In this document: in pieces, positions 24,973-33,766 of the stretch | Layout of the letters: each line of letters begins with the position of its first letter | How positions within the stretch are numbered: position 1 is the stretch's first letter | NCBI RefSeq assembly: GCF_014650995.1 | Contig: NZ_BMWA01000002.1 | Location: forward strand, 62,001-126,000 | DNA length: 64,000 nt | Origin: Streptomyces viridiviolaceus | GTDB lineage: Bacteria > Actinomycetota > Actinomycetes > Streptomycetales > Streptomycetaceae | Direction of reading: 5' to 3' | Position numbers and translations under genes: made by a program | Notes under the pieces: model-generated | What the model was told of the DNA's origin: nothing | Database searches by the model: none | The model's input: the letters and a program-made list of their open reading frames with translations, nothing else

Positions 24973-27201
24973 ATGCATCAGCGGACTTCGCCCTCCGCCG
25001 TCACGGACATCGGTTCAGCCGCAGACCGGGGCGGGCGTTCTCCCTTCAAGCCCGGCAGCGGTCCCGCCCGGCCGCTCGGACCGGTCGGCCCGAACCGGAG
25101 TCCCGGCCGGCCGGCGGCGCACGTCCGCGGTCCCGGCTCGGGGCAACCCTTCGGCTCACCGGCGGGGCAGAAGCAGTCCCCTTCGTCTCCGTGGCCGCAG
25201 TCGGGGCCGGCCGCCCCGCACAGCGGTGCCCCACTTCCGTCCCCGCTCCGGTCCGCCGGCCTGCCGCCCGCGCACACCGCCATGATCTGTGTCGCCCTTC
25301 CCCACTTCGCCATCTCGGCGGAACACGGCCAACTGACCGGTCAGGGACTCGAAGGGTTCTACCGCGCGGGCCGACGCCTGCTCTCCCGGTGCCACCTCCG
25401 CGTGGCCGGGCGTGAACCGCTCCCTTCGCAGGCCCGCACGACCGGCGCCGACCAGGCCCGTTTCGTGGGCACGCTCCGGACGTCGACCGCGTCGGGACCG
25501 GACCCGGACGTCGTGATCGAACGAACCCGCCACGCCGACGGCACGGAGCGGATCACGCTGCACAGCTGGGCATCCCGCCCGCTGCGGCTGCCGGTCGAGG
25601 TGGCCCTCGGCACGGACCTCGCCGACCTGGGGGCGATCGCCTCGGGCACAGCGGGGCCCGAGCTGCCCGCCGACGTCCACGCCTCCGGCCTGCGCTGGTC
25701 CTGCGCCGACGGCGACTCGTCGGTCACGGCCGTGCCGCCGCCCGCCGACGCGCTGGCCTCGGCCGGACTGCTGCGGTGGGAATTCGTGCTGCCCCCGGGC
25801 ACGAGCACCAGCCTCGAACTGCGGGTGCGTTCGGAGGGCGCCGGTCCGGTCCGGCCCGTGGGTCGCGGCGCGACCAGCCCGCTGGCCCTGGCGCAAGCGG
25901 CCGGCGACTCTCCCGAAGCCACCGCGCTGCTACGGACGAGCATCGAGGATCTCAGGGCCCTGCTGCTGCGCGACCCCGCCCATCCCGCCGACACCCATCT
26001 GGCCGCCGGCGCCCCCTGGCGGTGCGGCCTCGCCCCCGCGGAAGCACTCGTCGCCGCCCGGATGGCGCTCCCCCTCGGCACCCGGCTCGCCGCGGGCACC
26101 CTGCGCTCCCTCGCCCGCACCCAAGGCCTCGGCACAGGACCGGGGTGCGGCATGATCCCCGGGCCGAGACGTGACGCCGGCCCGCACCTGCCACCGGGCT
26201 GCACCGGGACCGAGGCGACCCTGCTCTTTCCCGTGCTCCTCGCGGAGGCCCGCCGCTGGGGGCTCGCCGATCAGGCGACGGAAGAGTTGCTGCCGGCGGC
26301 CGAGCGCTGTCTGAGCTGGCTGCGGACCACCGTGGGAGACGGCACGTACCTGCACGAGCCGCATCCCGAAGGTCCCGCCCGCTGCGAGACCCAGGCCCAT
26401 GCCCACCGCGCCGCCCTGCTCGGTGCCGATCTGCTCGACGCCTGCGGCAGGCCGGGCGGCCCCGGACTGCGGGAGTGGGCCCGCCACCTGCGGACGGAGT
26501 TCCGGCGCGACTTCTGGGTCGACGGCCCTGGCGGCGGCCGGCCCGCGGCGGCCCGCACCCCGGACGGGCGCCTGGTTCCGCACCTGGGCGCGGCCGCCGC
26601 CCACCTCCTCGACACGGGGCTGCTCGGGGGCGGCACGCAGGCGCCGGGTCTGCTCGACGCGGTGCGGACCGGCCATCTCGCCCGACTGCTGGGCAGCCCG
26701 GCCATGGATTCGGGCTGGGGACTGCGGGGGCTCGCCGTGAAGGAGGCGGGGTACAACCCCTTCGGCCATCGCGCGGGCGCCGTACGGGTCCAGGAGACGG
26801 CGGTCGCCGTCGCGGGACTGGCCGCCGCCGGGTACGAGAGGGAGGCCGGCTCGCTCCTGAGAGGCGTGCTGGCCGCGGCCGACGCCTTCGGCCACCGCTT
26901 GCCCGAGATGTACGCGGGGGAGCGGCGCACCGACGGAAGCACCCCTCTGCCCCACCCGGCGGCCTGCCGTCCCGCGGCCACGGCGGCTGCAGCCGGTGTC
27001 CTGCTGCTGACCACGCTCGCCGGCATCCGCCCCGACGCCCCGGCCGGGACGGTCACCCTGCACCCCCTGCGCAGTGCCCCCTTGGGCGAGATCGGACTGA
27101 CGGGACTGCGAGTCGCCGAAGCCCCCTTCTCCGTACGGGTCAGTCGGCTCGGCATGGCCATGGTCGAAGAGGCGGCCGACGGGCTGCAGCTAGGGGTGTG
27201 A
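24973..27201 (+). CDS. Glycogen-debranching-enzyme-like protein
   Basis: A 742-residue protein. Residues 1-100 are Gly/Pro-rich and disordered. From about residue 103 (MICVALPHFAISAEHGQLTGQGLEGFYRAGRRLLSRCHLRVAG) it matches the N-terminal beta-sandwich found in bacterial glycogen debranching (GDE_N-type) proteins, and the C-terminal ~400 residues have an (alpha/alpha)6-barrel character: GLAPAEALVAARMALPLGTRLA, GCTGTEATLLFPVLLAEARRWG, AMDSGWGLRGLAVKEAGYNPFGHRAGAV. No classical GH13 region is present. It probably acts on alpha-glucans or is a non-catalytic relative. Start ATG 24973 has AGAGGAAG upstream; ATG at 25282 would remove the disordered part. Confidence 0.72.
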   Translation: MHQRTSPSAVTDIGSAADRGGRSPFKPGSGPARPLGPVGPNRSPGRPAAHVRGPGSGQPFGSPAGQKQSPSSPWPQSGPAAPHSGAPLPSPLRSAGLPPAHTAMICVALPHFAISAEHGQLTGQGLEGFYRAGRRLLSRCHLRVAGREPLPSQARTTGADQARFVGTLRTSTASGPDPDVVIERTRHADGTERITLHSWASRPLRLPVEVALGTDLADLGAIASGTAGPELPADVHASGLRWSCADGDSSVTAVPPPADALASAGLLRWEFVLPPGTSTSLELRVRSEGAGPVRPVGRGATSPLALAQAAGDSPEATALLRTSIEDLRALLLRDPAHPADTHLAAGAPWRCGLAPAEALVAARMALPLGTRLAAGTLRSLARTQGLGTGPGCGMIPGPRRDAGPHLPPGCTGTEATLLFPVLLAEARRWGLADQATEELLPAAERCLSWLRTTVGDGTYLHEPHPEGPARCETQAHAHRAALLGADLLDACGRPGGPGLREWARHLRTEFRRDFWVDGPGGGRPAAARTPDGRLVPHLGAAAAHLLDTGLLGGGTQAPGLLDAVRTGHLARLLGSPAMDSGWGLRGLAVKEAGYNPFGHRAGAVRVQETAVAVAGLAAAGYEREAGSLLRGVLAAADAFGHRLPEMYAGERRTDGSTPLPHPAACRPAATAAAAGVLLLTTLAGIRPDAPAGTVTLHPLRSAPLGEIGLTGLRVAEAPFSVRVSRLGMAMVEEAADGLQLGV

Positions 27202-27303
27202 CCTGGTACGACGCGGCACGGAACGACGACCGGGGGAGGCGACGAGAGGCACGCTGGACCGCGGCGGAGCAGCCGCCGATGCAGCCGACCGAGGGAGTGT
27301 TTA

Positions 27304-27318
27304 TCGTCAGGCAGACGA
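27304..27318. promoter_or_regulatory. Candidate NrtR-type operator
   Basis: TCGTC-AGGCA-GACGA, five-bp arms around five bases, with core GTC-N5-GAC as in known NrtR sites. It lies exactly between GTGTTT (27297-27302) and TATGAT (27320-27325), so a bound protein would block the promoter. Confidence 0.5.
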
Positions 27319-27319
27319 C

Positions 27320-27325
27320 TATGAT
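27320..27325 (+). promoter_or_regulatory. -10 element TATGAT, leaderless start
   Basis: TATGAT ends six bases before ATG 27332; the possible -35 GTGTTT is 17 bp upstream. Confidence 0.6.
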
Positions 27326-27331
27326 CGCCGC

Positions 27332-28090
27332 ATGCCCTACGACCCGTCAGCCTTTCCACCCTTCGCCGTCACTGTGGACCTGGTCGTGCTGACCGTGCGC
27401 CGCCACTCCCTGTGTGCGCTGGCGGTGCGCCGGGGCGAGCCGCCGTTCCAGGGGCGCTGGGCCCTGCCCGGTGGGTTCGTGCGGGCCGACGAGGACCTGG
27501 CGCAGGCGGCGGCGCGGGAGCTGGCCGAGGAGACGGGGCTCTGCGTCCACGACCCCGCCGCGCCCGCCCAGGACAACGGCGCCCACCTGGAGCAGCTCGC
27601 GACGTACGGCGACCCCGACCGGGACCCCCGGATGCGCGTGGTGAGCGTCGCCCACCTCGCCCTCGCCCCCGACCTCCCCGCACCGCGGGCGGGCGGCGAC
27701 GCCAGCAACGCGCGCTGGGCACCGGTCGAGGAACTGCTGGGGCAGGTCGGTCACGGCCGCGACGGCGAGCCTTTGGCGCCGCTGGCCTTCGATCACGCGC
27801 AGATCCTGGCGGACGGGGTGGAACGGGCTCGTTCCAAGATCGAGTACTCGTCGCTGGCCACCGCGTTCTGCCCGCCCGAGTTCACCGTCGGCGAGCTGCG
27901 CCGCGTCTACGAGGCGGTGTGGAGCGTGGCACTCGACCCGCGCAACTTCCACCGCAAGGTGACGGGCACTCCCGGGTTCCTCGTCCCGACCGGCGGCACG
28001 ACCACGCGCCAGGGTGGCCGCCCGGCTCAGCTCTTCCGTGCCGGAGGCGCCACGCTCCTCAATCCTCCGATGCTGCGCCCCGAGGTGTGA
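27332..28090 (+). CDS. Nudix hydrolase/NrtR-like regulator
   Basis: A 252-residue protein with a Nudix domain followed by a winged-helix-like C-terminus (FTVGELRRVYEAVWSVALDPRNFHRKV, LVPTG). That architecture is typical of NrtR regulators of NAD metabolism and of the ADP-ribose-binding COG4111 group. The Nudix box GX5EX7REUXEEXGU is intact (GGFVRADEDLAQAAARELAE then ETGL, about residues 47-70), so hydrolysis may be retained, unlike many NrtRs. Leaderless transcription is indicated by TATGAT six bases upstream, and a palindrome in its own promoter suggests autoregulation. Which genes it controls beyond itself is not visible here. Confidence 0.8.
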   Translation: MPYDPSAFPPFAVTVDLVVLTVRRHSLCALAVRRGEPPFQGRWALPGGFVRADEDLAQAAARELAEETGLCVHDPAAPAQDNGAHLEQLATYGDPDRDPRMRVVSVAHLALAPDLPAPRAGGDASNARWAPVEELLGQVGHGRDGEPLAPLAFDHAQILADGVERARSKIEYSSLATAFCPPEFTVGELRRVYEAVWSVALDPRNFHRKVTGTPGFLVPTGGTTTRQGGRPAQLFRAGGATLLNPPMLRPEV

Positions 28091-28199
28091 CGCCGGGCGG
28101 GAACGAAATCCCGGGACGAATTCGGGCTGGCAGCCGACCAGGTGTAGTGCTATATGCCCGAAATGCCCTGTGATGACCGAAAAAATGGACTAGGCGCGC

Positions 28200-28205
28200 T
28201 ATCTT
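28200..28205 (+). promoter_or_regulatory. -10 element TATCTT upstream of the ABC fusion gene
   Basis: TATCTT ends seven bases before GTG 28213; fits a leaderless start. Confidence 0.4.
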
Positions 28206-28212
28206 GCTGCGG

Positions 28213-30609
28213 GTGATCCAGGCTTTCGGATTGACCAGCAACCCTCGCAAGGAGCTTGCACCCGCCGTCGACGACGTCTCCTTCGAGGCGCGGGCAGGCC
28301 GCGTCACCGCACTGCTCGGAGCGTCGGGCGCCGGCAAGACGACGGCGCTCAGACTCATGCTCGAACTCGAACGGGGCCGTGGCATCACCTACTTCAGAGG
28401 CCGTCCCCTGCACCGCGTCGCCCATCCGTCGCGCGAAGTCGGCGTGCTGCTGGGCGATGTCCCGGGACATCCGGCGCGCACGGTCCGCGGCCACCTCCGC
28501 ATGCTGTGCGCGGCGGCCGGTGTTCCTGGCCGACGCGCCGACGAAGTCCTGGAGGTCGTCGGGCTTGTGAGCCTGCGCGACGAACGCCTCGGCACGCTCT
28601 CACGCGGCATGGACCGCCGCCTCGGCCTGGCCTGCGCCCTGCTGGCCGATCCGCACACCCTGGTGCTCGACGACCCGGCCGGCGCGCTCTCCGTCCGGGA
28701 GGCCCGCTGGCTGCACGGCACCCTGCGCGCCTACGCGGCGCAGGGCGGCACCGTCCTGTTCAGTACCGCCGACCCCAAGGAAGCCGCACGCACCGCCGAC
28801 CACGTCGTCACGCTGGAGCGCGGCAGAGTCGTCGCCGACCAGGACGCCGCCGACTTCTCCCGCACCCGGCTGCGCCCGCGCGTCGCCGTCCGCAGCCCGC
28901 ACGCGGCCCGGCTCGCCGCCTCCCTCACCAAGGAGGCCCGCACGGCACGCCGCTCCGTCGAGGTCGTACGCGAGGGCGGCAACCGCCTCGCCGTCTACGG
29001 CAGTACGTGCGCCGATGTCGGGGAAACGGCGTTCCGGAACGGGATCCTCGTACACCAACTGGCCGACGAGGTAGGAGACATGGGCCCCGGAGCGGGTACG
29101 GCGCACACCGGCCGGCACCAGGCGTCCGAAGGTGCTGCGGCCCTGGGCCCCACCCGGCAGTCGGCCATCGCGCTCCCTTCGCCGGCCGAGCCGCCGGAGC
29201 AGGCTGCCGCATCCGAGTCGGCCGACGCGAAGCAGACGTCCGCCGACGACGGCGGACCGGTGCCCCACGGATCGCTGCCCCAGGGAGCACGGCGTCCCGC
29301 TGCCGCCGCGCGACCCTCGACGGCCGAACCCGAACCGCACCACGAAGGCCAGGAGCCGGCGGACGACCACCCCCGGTCGCCGGCCGACGAACTCCGGGCG
29401 TCGGCCGACACGGACCTGCCCGACACCCTGACGCGTCCGCTTCTCGCCGACCGGGCCGAGCCGTCGACCGGCTCGTCCCGACCGTCCCCGCTCACGGAGC
29501 CGACATCCCCTGCCGAGTGGCCCCCCTCCATGACCGCCGGGCCTCAGGGTCTCTCCGGAAAGCCCGAGGGCGCGAGCGCGGAGCCGCAGAACCTCGCCGA
29601 TGCCCGCCGGTCCTCGGTCAAGCACCCCCGTCCCTCGACCGACGCCCCCCAGCCCGCGGCCGACGAGGCACCGATCTCGCCCGCTGCGCACGCCCGCCCC
29701 CTCGCCGACGACCCGCGCCCCTCGGGCGCAGCCACGGGCCCGCGGCGCGCCCCGAACCCCCGCTACCCCCGCAGCCCGGCCGAAGCCACCTCCTCCGGCG
29801 CCCTGCCCACGCTGCCGCCTCCCATCTCCGTCCGCTCCGCCCCCAGCCCGCTGCGCCCGCTCTGCTACGAACTCCGCCGTGCGGCGGGCATCGGCACCGG
29901 GTTCGTCACCGGGGCCGCCGTTCTCTTCGTGTCCGCCGTCACCGCGGTGCTCCTGGCACGCATCGGGCACACCCCGCAGCCGCGTCTGCTGGTCGCGTGG
30001 CCGCGCGAGCTGCCGCTGCCGCCCGCGGCACTGGGCGCGGGACTCCTCGGCGCGCTCGCCTTCGGCGACGAGTTCCGCCACCCCGCCCTGGCGGCGGACC
30101 GCGGCACCGTACCCCGGCGGCTGGGGCTGCTGACCGCCAAACTCCTCGTCTCGGCGGCCACGGCCGTGGCGCTGGCCGTCCTCACGGTCGGCTGCGACGC
30201 CGAGATGCTCTATCTCTTCTACGGAGGGGAAGTCGCGCGGTTCCCCTCCGACTGGCTTTCCCTGGGCGCAGGTTGGATCGGACTCCTGGTCGGATGCGCC
30301 TGGGCGGGGGTGCTGGCCGCGGGCGTCTTCCGGTCCACCACGGCCGGGCTGGCCGCGGTGGTAGCGGTGCCCGTCCTCGTCGTACCCCTCGTACAAAGGG
30401 TCTGGGAGGGCCCGTCCGTGCGGACCGCCGCCGGACTGCCGCTGCGGCTGCGCGAGGTGTTCCTGACGCAGTGGCCCTTCGGCGGGGAACGCTACCTGGC
30501 CGGTGTGCTGCGCGTCATCGGCCAACCTGTCGGCAGCGCGCTGACGTTGTCGCTGACCGCTCTGCTCTGCGCCTATCTGTTCACGAACCTGCGCAGCAGG
30601 GTCCGATGA
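28213..30609 (+). CDS. ABC transporter ATPase-permease fusion with long disordered linker
   Basis: A 798-residue single-chain ABC-2-type exporter component. Residues 1-230 are the ATPase: GASGAGKTTA (Walker A, ~36), LSRGMDRRLGLACALLADPH (signature with LSRGM, ~130) and LVLDDPAGAL (Walker B, with Asp-Pro where Glu is usual). Residues ~285-545 are a Pro/Ser/Ala/Asp-rich linker with loosely repeated RPS/PADD units. From ~550 about six hydrophobic segments form the membrane domain. The missing Walker B glutamate would weaken hydrolysis. Start GTG 28213 (leaderless TATCTT) or TTG 28204. It directly precedes whiH; a developmental role is suspected only from position. Confidence 0.8.
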   Translation: MIQAFGLTSNPRKELAPAVDDVSFEARAGRVTALLGASGAGKTTALRLMLELERGRGITYFRGRPLHRVAHPSREVGVLLGDVPGHPARTVRGHLRMLCAAAGVPGRRADEVLEVVGLVSLRDERLGTLSRGMDRRLGLACALLADPHTLVLDDPAGALSVREARWLHGTLRAYAAQGGTVLFSTADPKEAARTADHVVTLERGRVVADQDAADFSRTRLRPRVAVRSPHAARLAASLTKEARTARRSVEVVREGGNRLAVYGSTCADVGETAFRNGILVHQLADEVGDMGPGAGTAHTGRHQASEGAAALGPTRQSAIALPSPAEPPEQAAASESADAKQTSADDGGPVPHGSLPQGARRPAAAARPSTAEPEPHHEGQEPADDHPRSPADELRASADTDLPDTLTRPLLADRAEPSTGSSRPSPLTEPTSPAEWPPSMTAGPQGLSGKPEGASAEPQNLADARRSSVKHPRPSTDAPQPAADEAPISPAAHARPLADDPRPSGAATGPRRAPNPRYPRSPAEATSSGALPTLPPPISVRSAPSPLRPLCYELRRAAGIGTGFVTGAAVLFVSAVTAVLLARIGHTPQPRLLVAWPRELPLPPAALGAGLLGALAFGDEFRHPALAADRGTVPRRLGLLTAKLLVSAATAVALAVLTVGCDAEMLYLFYGGEVARFPSDWLSLGAGWIGLLVGCAWAGVLAAGVFRSTTAGLAAVVAVPVLVVPLVQRVWEGPSVRTAAGLPLRLREVFLTQWPFGGERYLAGVLRVIGQPVGSALTLSLTALLCAYLFTNLRSRVR

Positions 30610-30672
30610 CAGCAGTCCGCACCCTTCCGATCCGGCCGTGTGCACAACTCCCCCGGGGAAAGCCCATTTCTT

Positions 30673-30680
30673 TCCGATAA
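30673..30680 (+). promoter_or_regulatory. Sigma-WhiG-like -10 element upstream of whiH
   Basis: TCCGATAA differs by one base from the WhiG -10 consensus GCCGATAA and lies 93 bp before the whiH start. whiH is known to be WhiG-dependent. A matching TAAA -35 at the usual spacing is not evident; GAAA at 30658-30661 is too close. Confidence 0.5.
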
Positions 30681-30696
30681 GGCGTCAATTGCGACG

Positions 30697-30712
30697 GGGT
30701 GAGCGATCACCC
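30697..30712. promoter_or_regulatory. Inverted repeat in the whiH leader (possible WhiH or BldD site)
   Basis: GGGTGA-GCGA-TCACCC, six-bp arms with a four-base centre, about 17 bp after the -10 element. It fits the AGTGA-N-TCAC style of BldD sites and equally a GntR-type autoregulatory operator. Confidence 0.5.
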
Positions 30713-30772
30713 TTTCGTGTGCTTTTCACCAAAGACCTCAAGGGAGTTGGAAACGGCGCCGACAAAGGATGC

Positions 30773-31660
30773 GTGAGTACCCTTGCGCACACCATGATGA
30801 CCGCCGCCCGTTCCGCCGACTCCGGCATGACGAACCCGGGCGAACTCGACCGCTATCCCTACGCCGAGGCGTCCGCCGTCGACCGCGTCGGGACGCCCGC
30901 CTGGGAAGGGGTGGAGCCCGAGCTGGGCCGCGTGGGTCGGCGCGCCGCGGGCAGCCGCGGGCGCGGACTGCACGGGCAACTCATCCAGCAGCTGGGCCAG
31001 ATGATCGTTTCGGGCGACCTGGGCGCCGACCGTCCGCTGGTGCCCGAGGAGATCGGCCAGCGTTTCGAGGTGTCCCGTACCGTAGTCCGTGAGTCACTCC
31101 GCGTCCTGGAGGCCAAGGGCCTGGTCAGCGCCCGCCCGAACGTCGGCACGCGCGTGCGCCCCGTCAGCGACTGGAACCTCCTCGATCCGGACATCATCGA
31201 ATGGCGGGCCTTCGGGCCGCAGCGCGACGACCAGCGCCGGGAGCTCAGCGAGCTGCGCTGGACGATCGAGCCGCTCGCCGCCCGCCTCGCCGCCGGGCAC
31301 GGGCGCGAGGACGTCCAGCAGCGCCTGTCCGACATGGTCGGGATCATGAGCCACGCCATGGGTCAGGGTGACGCGCTCACCTTCTCGCGTGCCGATGCCG
31401 AGTTCCACACGCTGCTCATCCAGGTCGCGGGTAACCGCATGCTGGAGCACCTCTCCGGGATCGTGTCCGCGGCGCTGCAGGTCTCCGGCGGCCCGGTCAC
31501 GGGCTGTGACCGGCCGAACGACGCTTCGCTGGCGCAGCACGGCAGGATCGTCGACGCCCTCGCCGCGGGCGACGGAGCCGCGGCCGAGGCGGCCATGCGT
31601 CAGCTTCTCACCGTCCACCCCGAGGTGGAACGGGTGGTGCCCGCCCCGCGCGAGCACTGA
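30773..31660 (+). CDS. whiH: WhiH, GntR-family sporulation regulator
   Basis: A 295-residue FadR/FCD-type GntR regulator. The winged helix occupies about residues 62-125 (LHGQLIQQLGQMIVSGDL, LVPEEIGQRFEVSRTVVRES, LRVLEAKGLVSARPNVGTRV); the C-terminal all-helical FCD domain contains the metal-binding pattern around FSRADAEFHTLL and NDASLAQHGRIVDAL. Identity rests on the family, N-terminus (STLAHTMMTAARS) and position immediately before hrdB, which matches S. coelicolor whiH. WhiH controls septation in aerial hyphae. GTG 30773 was chosen with AAAGGA upstream. Probably WhiG-dependent and autoregulated (see promoter entries). Strong terminator follows. Confidence 0.95.
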   Translation: MSTLAHTMMTAARSADSGMTNPGELDRYPYAEASAVDRVGTPAWEGVEPELGRVGRRAAGSRGRGLHGQLIQQLGQMIVSGDLGADRPLVPEEIGQRFEVSRTVVRESLRVLEAKGLVSARPNVGTRVRPVSDWNLLDPDIIEWRAFGPQRDDQRRELSELRWTIEPLAARLAAGHGREDVQQRLSDMVGIMSHAMGQGDALTFSRADAEFHTLLIQVAGNRMLEHLSGIVSAALQVSGGPVTGCDRPNDASLAQHGRIVDALAAGDGAAAEAAMRQLLTVHPEVERVVPAPREH

Positions 31661-32102
31661 CCGCGTTCCGCCGCAACGGCGGGCGGGCCGGGCATGTCAT
31701 CCCCCTCCTATGGCAGTGGCCGGCCGGTTCGCCGCAGCCGCGGACCCCGCGGAATCCTCGCGATTCCGCGGGGTCCGATGGCGTAGGTCGATGGTGTGAT
31801 GAGACGGTGATCCCTCGGTGCGGTCGGACCAGACCGTTGATGACCTTGTTTGTCCAGGTCTGACTGGTTTTGAGCGCTTACGGGGTGTGACTCGGGCCAC
31901 GCGGATTGGGCGTAACGCTCGTGGGAACAACGCGATGACCTAAGAGGTGACAGCCGCGGAGGGAATACGGACGCCGTTCATGGCGCTGTGCATCTTCCCC
32001 GGCGCCCGCCCGCGCCGTCGGCCCATCCCCAAGCCGGCGGTCGGCCCCTGTCCGCCATGGACGGGGCCGGAAGCCGTTTTCCAACGTTCCGAGAGGTTGT
32101 TC
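31661..32102. other. whiH-hrdB intergenic region with hrdB promoters
   Basis: Contains the whiH terminator (31741-31777) and then about 325 bp of hrdB 5' region. GGAAC-N18-GTG at 31924-31949 resembles a degenerate sigma-R promoter (GGAAT-N18-GTT); hrdB is a reported sigma-R target, but the match is weak. A small repeat GCGT-A-ACGC is at 31910-31918. A GTG-initiated frame from 31947 is continuous with hrdB but is presumed leader. Confidence 0.4.
31741..31777 (+). terminator. whiH terminator
   Basis: A perfect 16-bp stem (CGGACCCCGCGGAATC and its complement) with a CTCGC loop, 80 bp after the whiH stop. No U-tract. Confidence 0.9.
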
Positions 32103-33632
32103 GTGTCGGCCAGCACATCCCGTACGCTCCCGCCGGAGATCGCCGAGTCCGTCTCTGTCATGGCGCTCATTGAGCGGGGAAAGGCTGAGGGGCAGATCGC
32201 CGGCGATGACGTGCGTCGGGCCTTCGAAGCTGACCAGATTCCGGCCACTCAGTGGAAGAACGTACTGCGCAGCCTCAACCAGATCCTCGAGGAAGAGGGT
32301 GTGACGCTGATGGTCAGTGCCGCAGAGCCCAAGCGCACCCGAAAGAGCGTCGCAGCGAAGAGTCCCGCCAAGCGCACCGCCACCAAGACGGTCGCGGCGA
32401 AGACGGTGACCAGCAGGAAGGCCACCGCCCCCGCCACCCCGGCGGCGCCCGCCACCGACCCCGCCGTCGAGGAAGAGGCGCCCGCCAAGAAGGCGGCGGC
32501 GAAGAAGACGACCGCCAAGAAGACGGCGGCCAAGAAGACCGCCGTCAAGAAGACGGCGGCCAAGAAGACCACCGCCAAGAAGGACGACGGCGAGATTCTC
32601 GAGGACGAGGTGCTCGAGGAGACGAAGGTCGCCGACGAGCCCGAGGGCACCGAGAACGCGGGCTTCGTGCTGTCCGACGAGGACGAGGACGACGCCCCCG
32701 CGCAGCAGGTCGCCGCGGCCGGTGCCACCGCCGACCCGGTCAAGGACTACCTCAAGCAGATCGGCAAGGTCCCCCTGCTCAACGCCGAGCAGGAGGTCGA
32801 GCTGGCCAAGCGCATCGAGGCGGGTCTGTTCGCCGAGGACAAGCTGGCCAACGCCGACAAGCTGGCGCCGAAGCTCAAGCGTGAGCTGGAGATCATCGCC
32901 GAGGACGGCCGCCGCGCCAAGAACCACCTGCTGGAGGCCAACCTCCGTCTGGTGGTCTCGCTGGCCAAGCGCTACACCGGCCGCGGCATGCTCTTCCTGG
33001 ACCTCATCCAGGAGGGCAACCTCGGTCTGATCCGCGCGGTCGAGAAGTTCGACTACACCAAGGGCTACAAGTTCTCCACGTACGCCACCTGGTGGATCCG
33101 TCAGGCGATCACCCGCGCCATGGCCGACCAGGCCCGCACCATCCGTATCCCGGTGCACATGGTCGAGGTCATCAACAAGCTCGCGCGCGTCCAGCGCCAG
33201 ATGCTCCAGGACCTGGGTCGCGAGCCCACCCCGGAGGAGCTGGCCAAGGAACTCGACATGACCCCCGAGAAGGTCATCGAGGTCCAGAAGTACGGCCGCG
33301 AGCCCATCTCGCTGCACACCCCGCTGGGCGAGGACGGCGACAGCGAGTTCGGCGACCTCATCGAGGACTCCGAAGCCGTCGTCCCGGCCGACGCGGTCAG
33401 CTTCACGCTCCTCCAGGAGCAGCTGCACTCCGTCCTGGACACCCTGTCGGAGCGCGAGGCGGGCGTCGTCTCCATGCGCTTCGGTCTCACCGACGGTCAG
33501 CCGAAGACCCTCGACGAGATCGGCAAGGTCTACGGCGTCACGCGTGAGCGCATCCGCCAGATCGAGTCCAAGACCATGTCGAAGCTGCGTCACCCGTCGC
33601 GCTCCCAGGTGCTGCGCGACTACCTCGACTAG
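32103..33632 (+). CDS. hrdB: Principal sigma factor HrdB
   Basis: A 509-residue group 1 sigma-70 factor that directs housekeeping transcription. Region 1.1-like N-terminus begins [16 protein letters not shown]; a Lys/Ala/Thr-rich linker occupies ~75-175; then region 1.2/2 ([53 protein letters not shown]), region 3 and region 4 ([20 protein letters not shown]). GTG 32103 with GAGAGG upstream reproduces the known HrdB N-terminus; an in-frame GTG at 31947 would add 52 unrelated residues. The linker carries a 15-bp tandem repeat. Directly downstream of whiH, with its own promoter region and a strong terminator. Confidence 0.98.
   Translation: MSASTSRTLPPEIAESVSVMALIERGKAEGQIAGDDVRRAFEADQIPATQWKNVLRSLNQILEEEGVTLMVSAAEPKRTRKSVAAKSPAKRTATKTVAAKTVTSRKATAPATPAAPATDPAVEEEAPAKKAAAKKTTAKKTAAKKTAVKKTAAKKTTAKKDDGEILEDEVLEETKVADEPEGTENAGFVLSDEDEDDAPAQQVAAAGATADPVKDYLKQIGKVPLLNAEQEVELAKRIEAGLFAEDKLANADKLAPKLKRELEIIAEDGRRAKNHLLEANLRLVVSLAKRYTGRGMLFLDLIQEGNLGLIRAVEKFDYTKGYKFSTYATWWIRQAITRAMADQARTIRIPVHMVEVINKLARVQRQMLQDLGREPTPEELAKELDMTPEKVIEVQKYGREPISLHTPLGEDGDSEFGDLIEDSEAVVPADAVSFTLLQEQLHSVLDTLSEREAGVVSMRFGLTDGQPKTLDEIGKVYGVTRERIRQIESKTMSKLRHPSRSQVLRDYLD
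32487..32576 (+). repeat. 15-bp tandem repeat encoding KKxxx units in HrdB
   Basis: Six consecutive 15-bp units encode [30 protein letters not shown], followed by KKDDG. The repeat is histone-H1-like in sequence and likely to vary in copy number between strains. Confidence 0.85.
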
Positions 33633-33654
33633 GTCGCCGTCCCGGAACGGAAGA

Positions 33655-33684
33655 GGCCCGGCTCCCCAGGTGGGGAGCCGGGCC
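33655..33684 (+). terminator. hrdB terminator
   Basis: A 13-bp perfect stem (GGCCCGGCTCCCC / GGGGAGCCGGGCC) with an AGGT loop, followed by TT, 22 bp after the stop. Confidence 0.92.
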
Positions 33685-33766
33685 TTCGTGCTGGCCAGCG
33701 GGTGCGGGGCGGGGACGACTGGATCACCCTGGGTGTCCCATGACCACCTCGGAGTGAGGAGCCTGC

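Noticed and set aside
31924..31949. Sigma-R promoter of hrdB
   Set aside because: GGAAC-N18-GTG deviates from GGAAT-N18-GTT at two positions; mentioned as weak only and not called as a feature.
31947..32102. Longer HrdB N-terminus from GTG 31947
   Set aside because: Adds 52 Pro/Arg-rich residues unlike any sigma factor; GTG 32103 has a good site and the known N-terminus.
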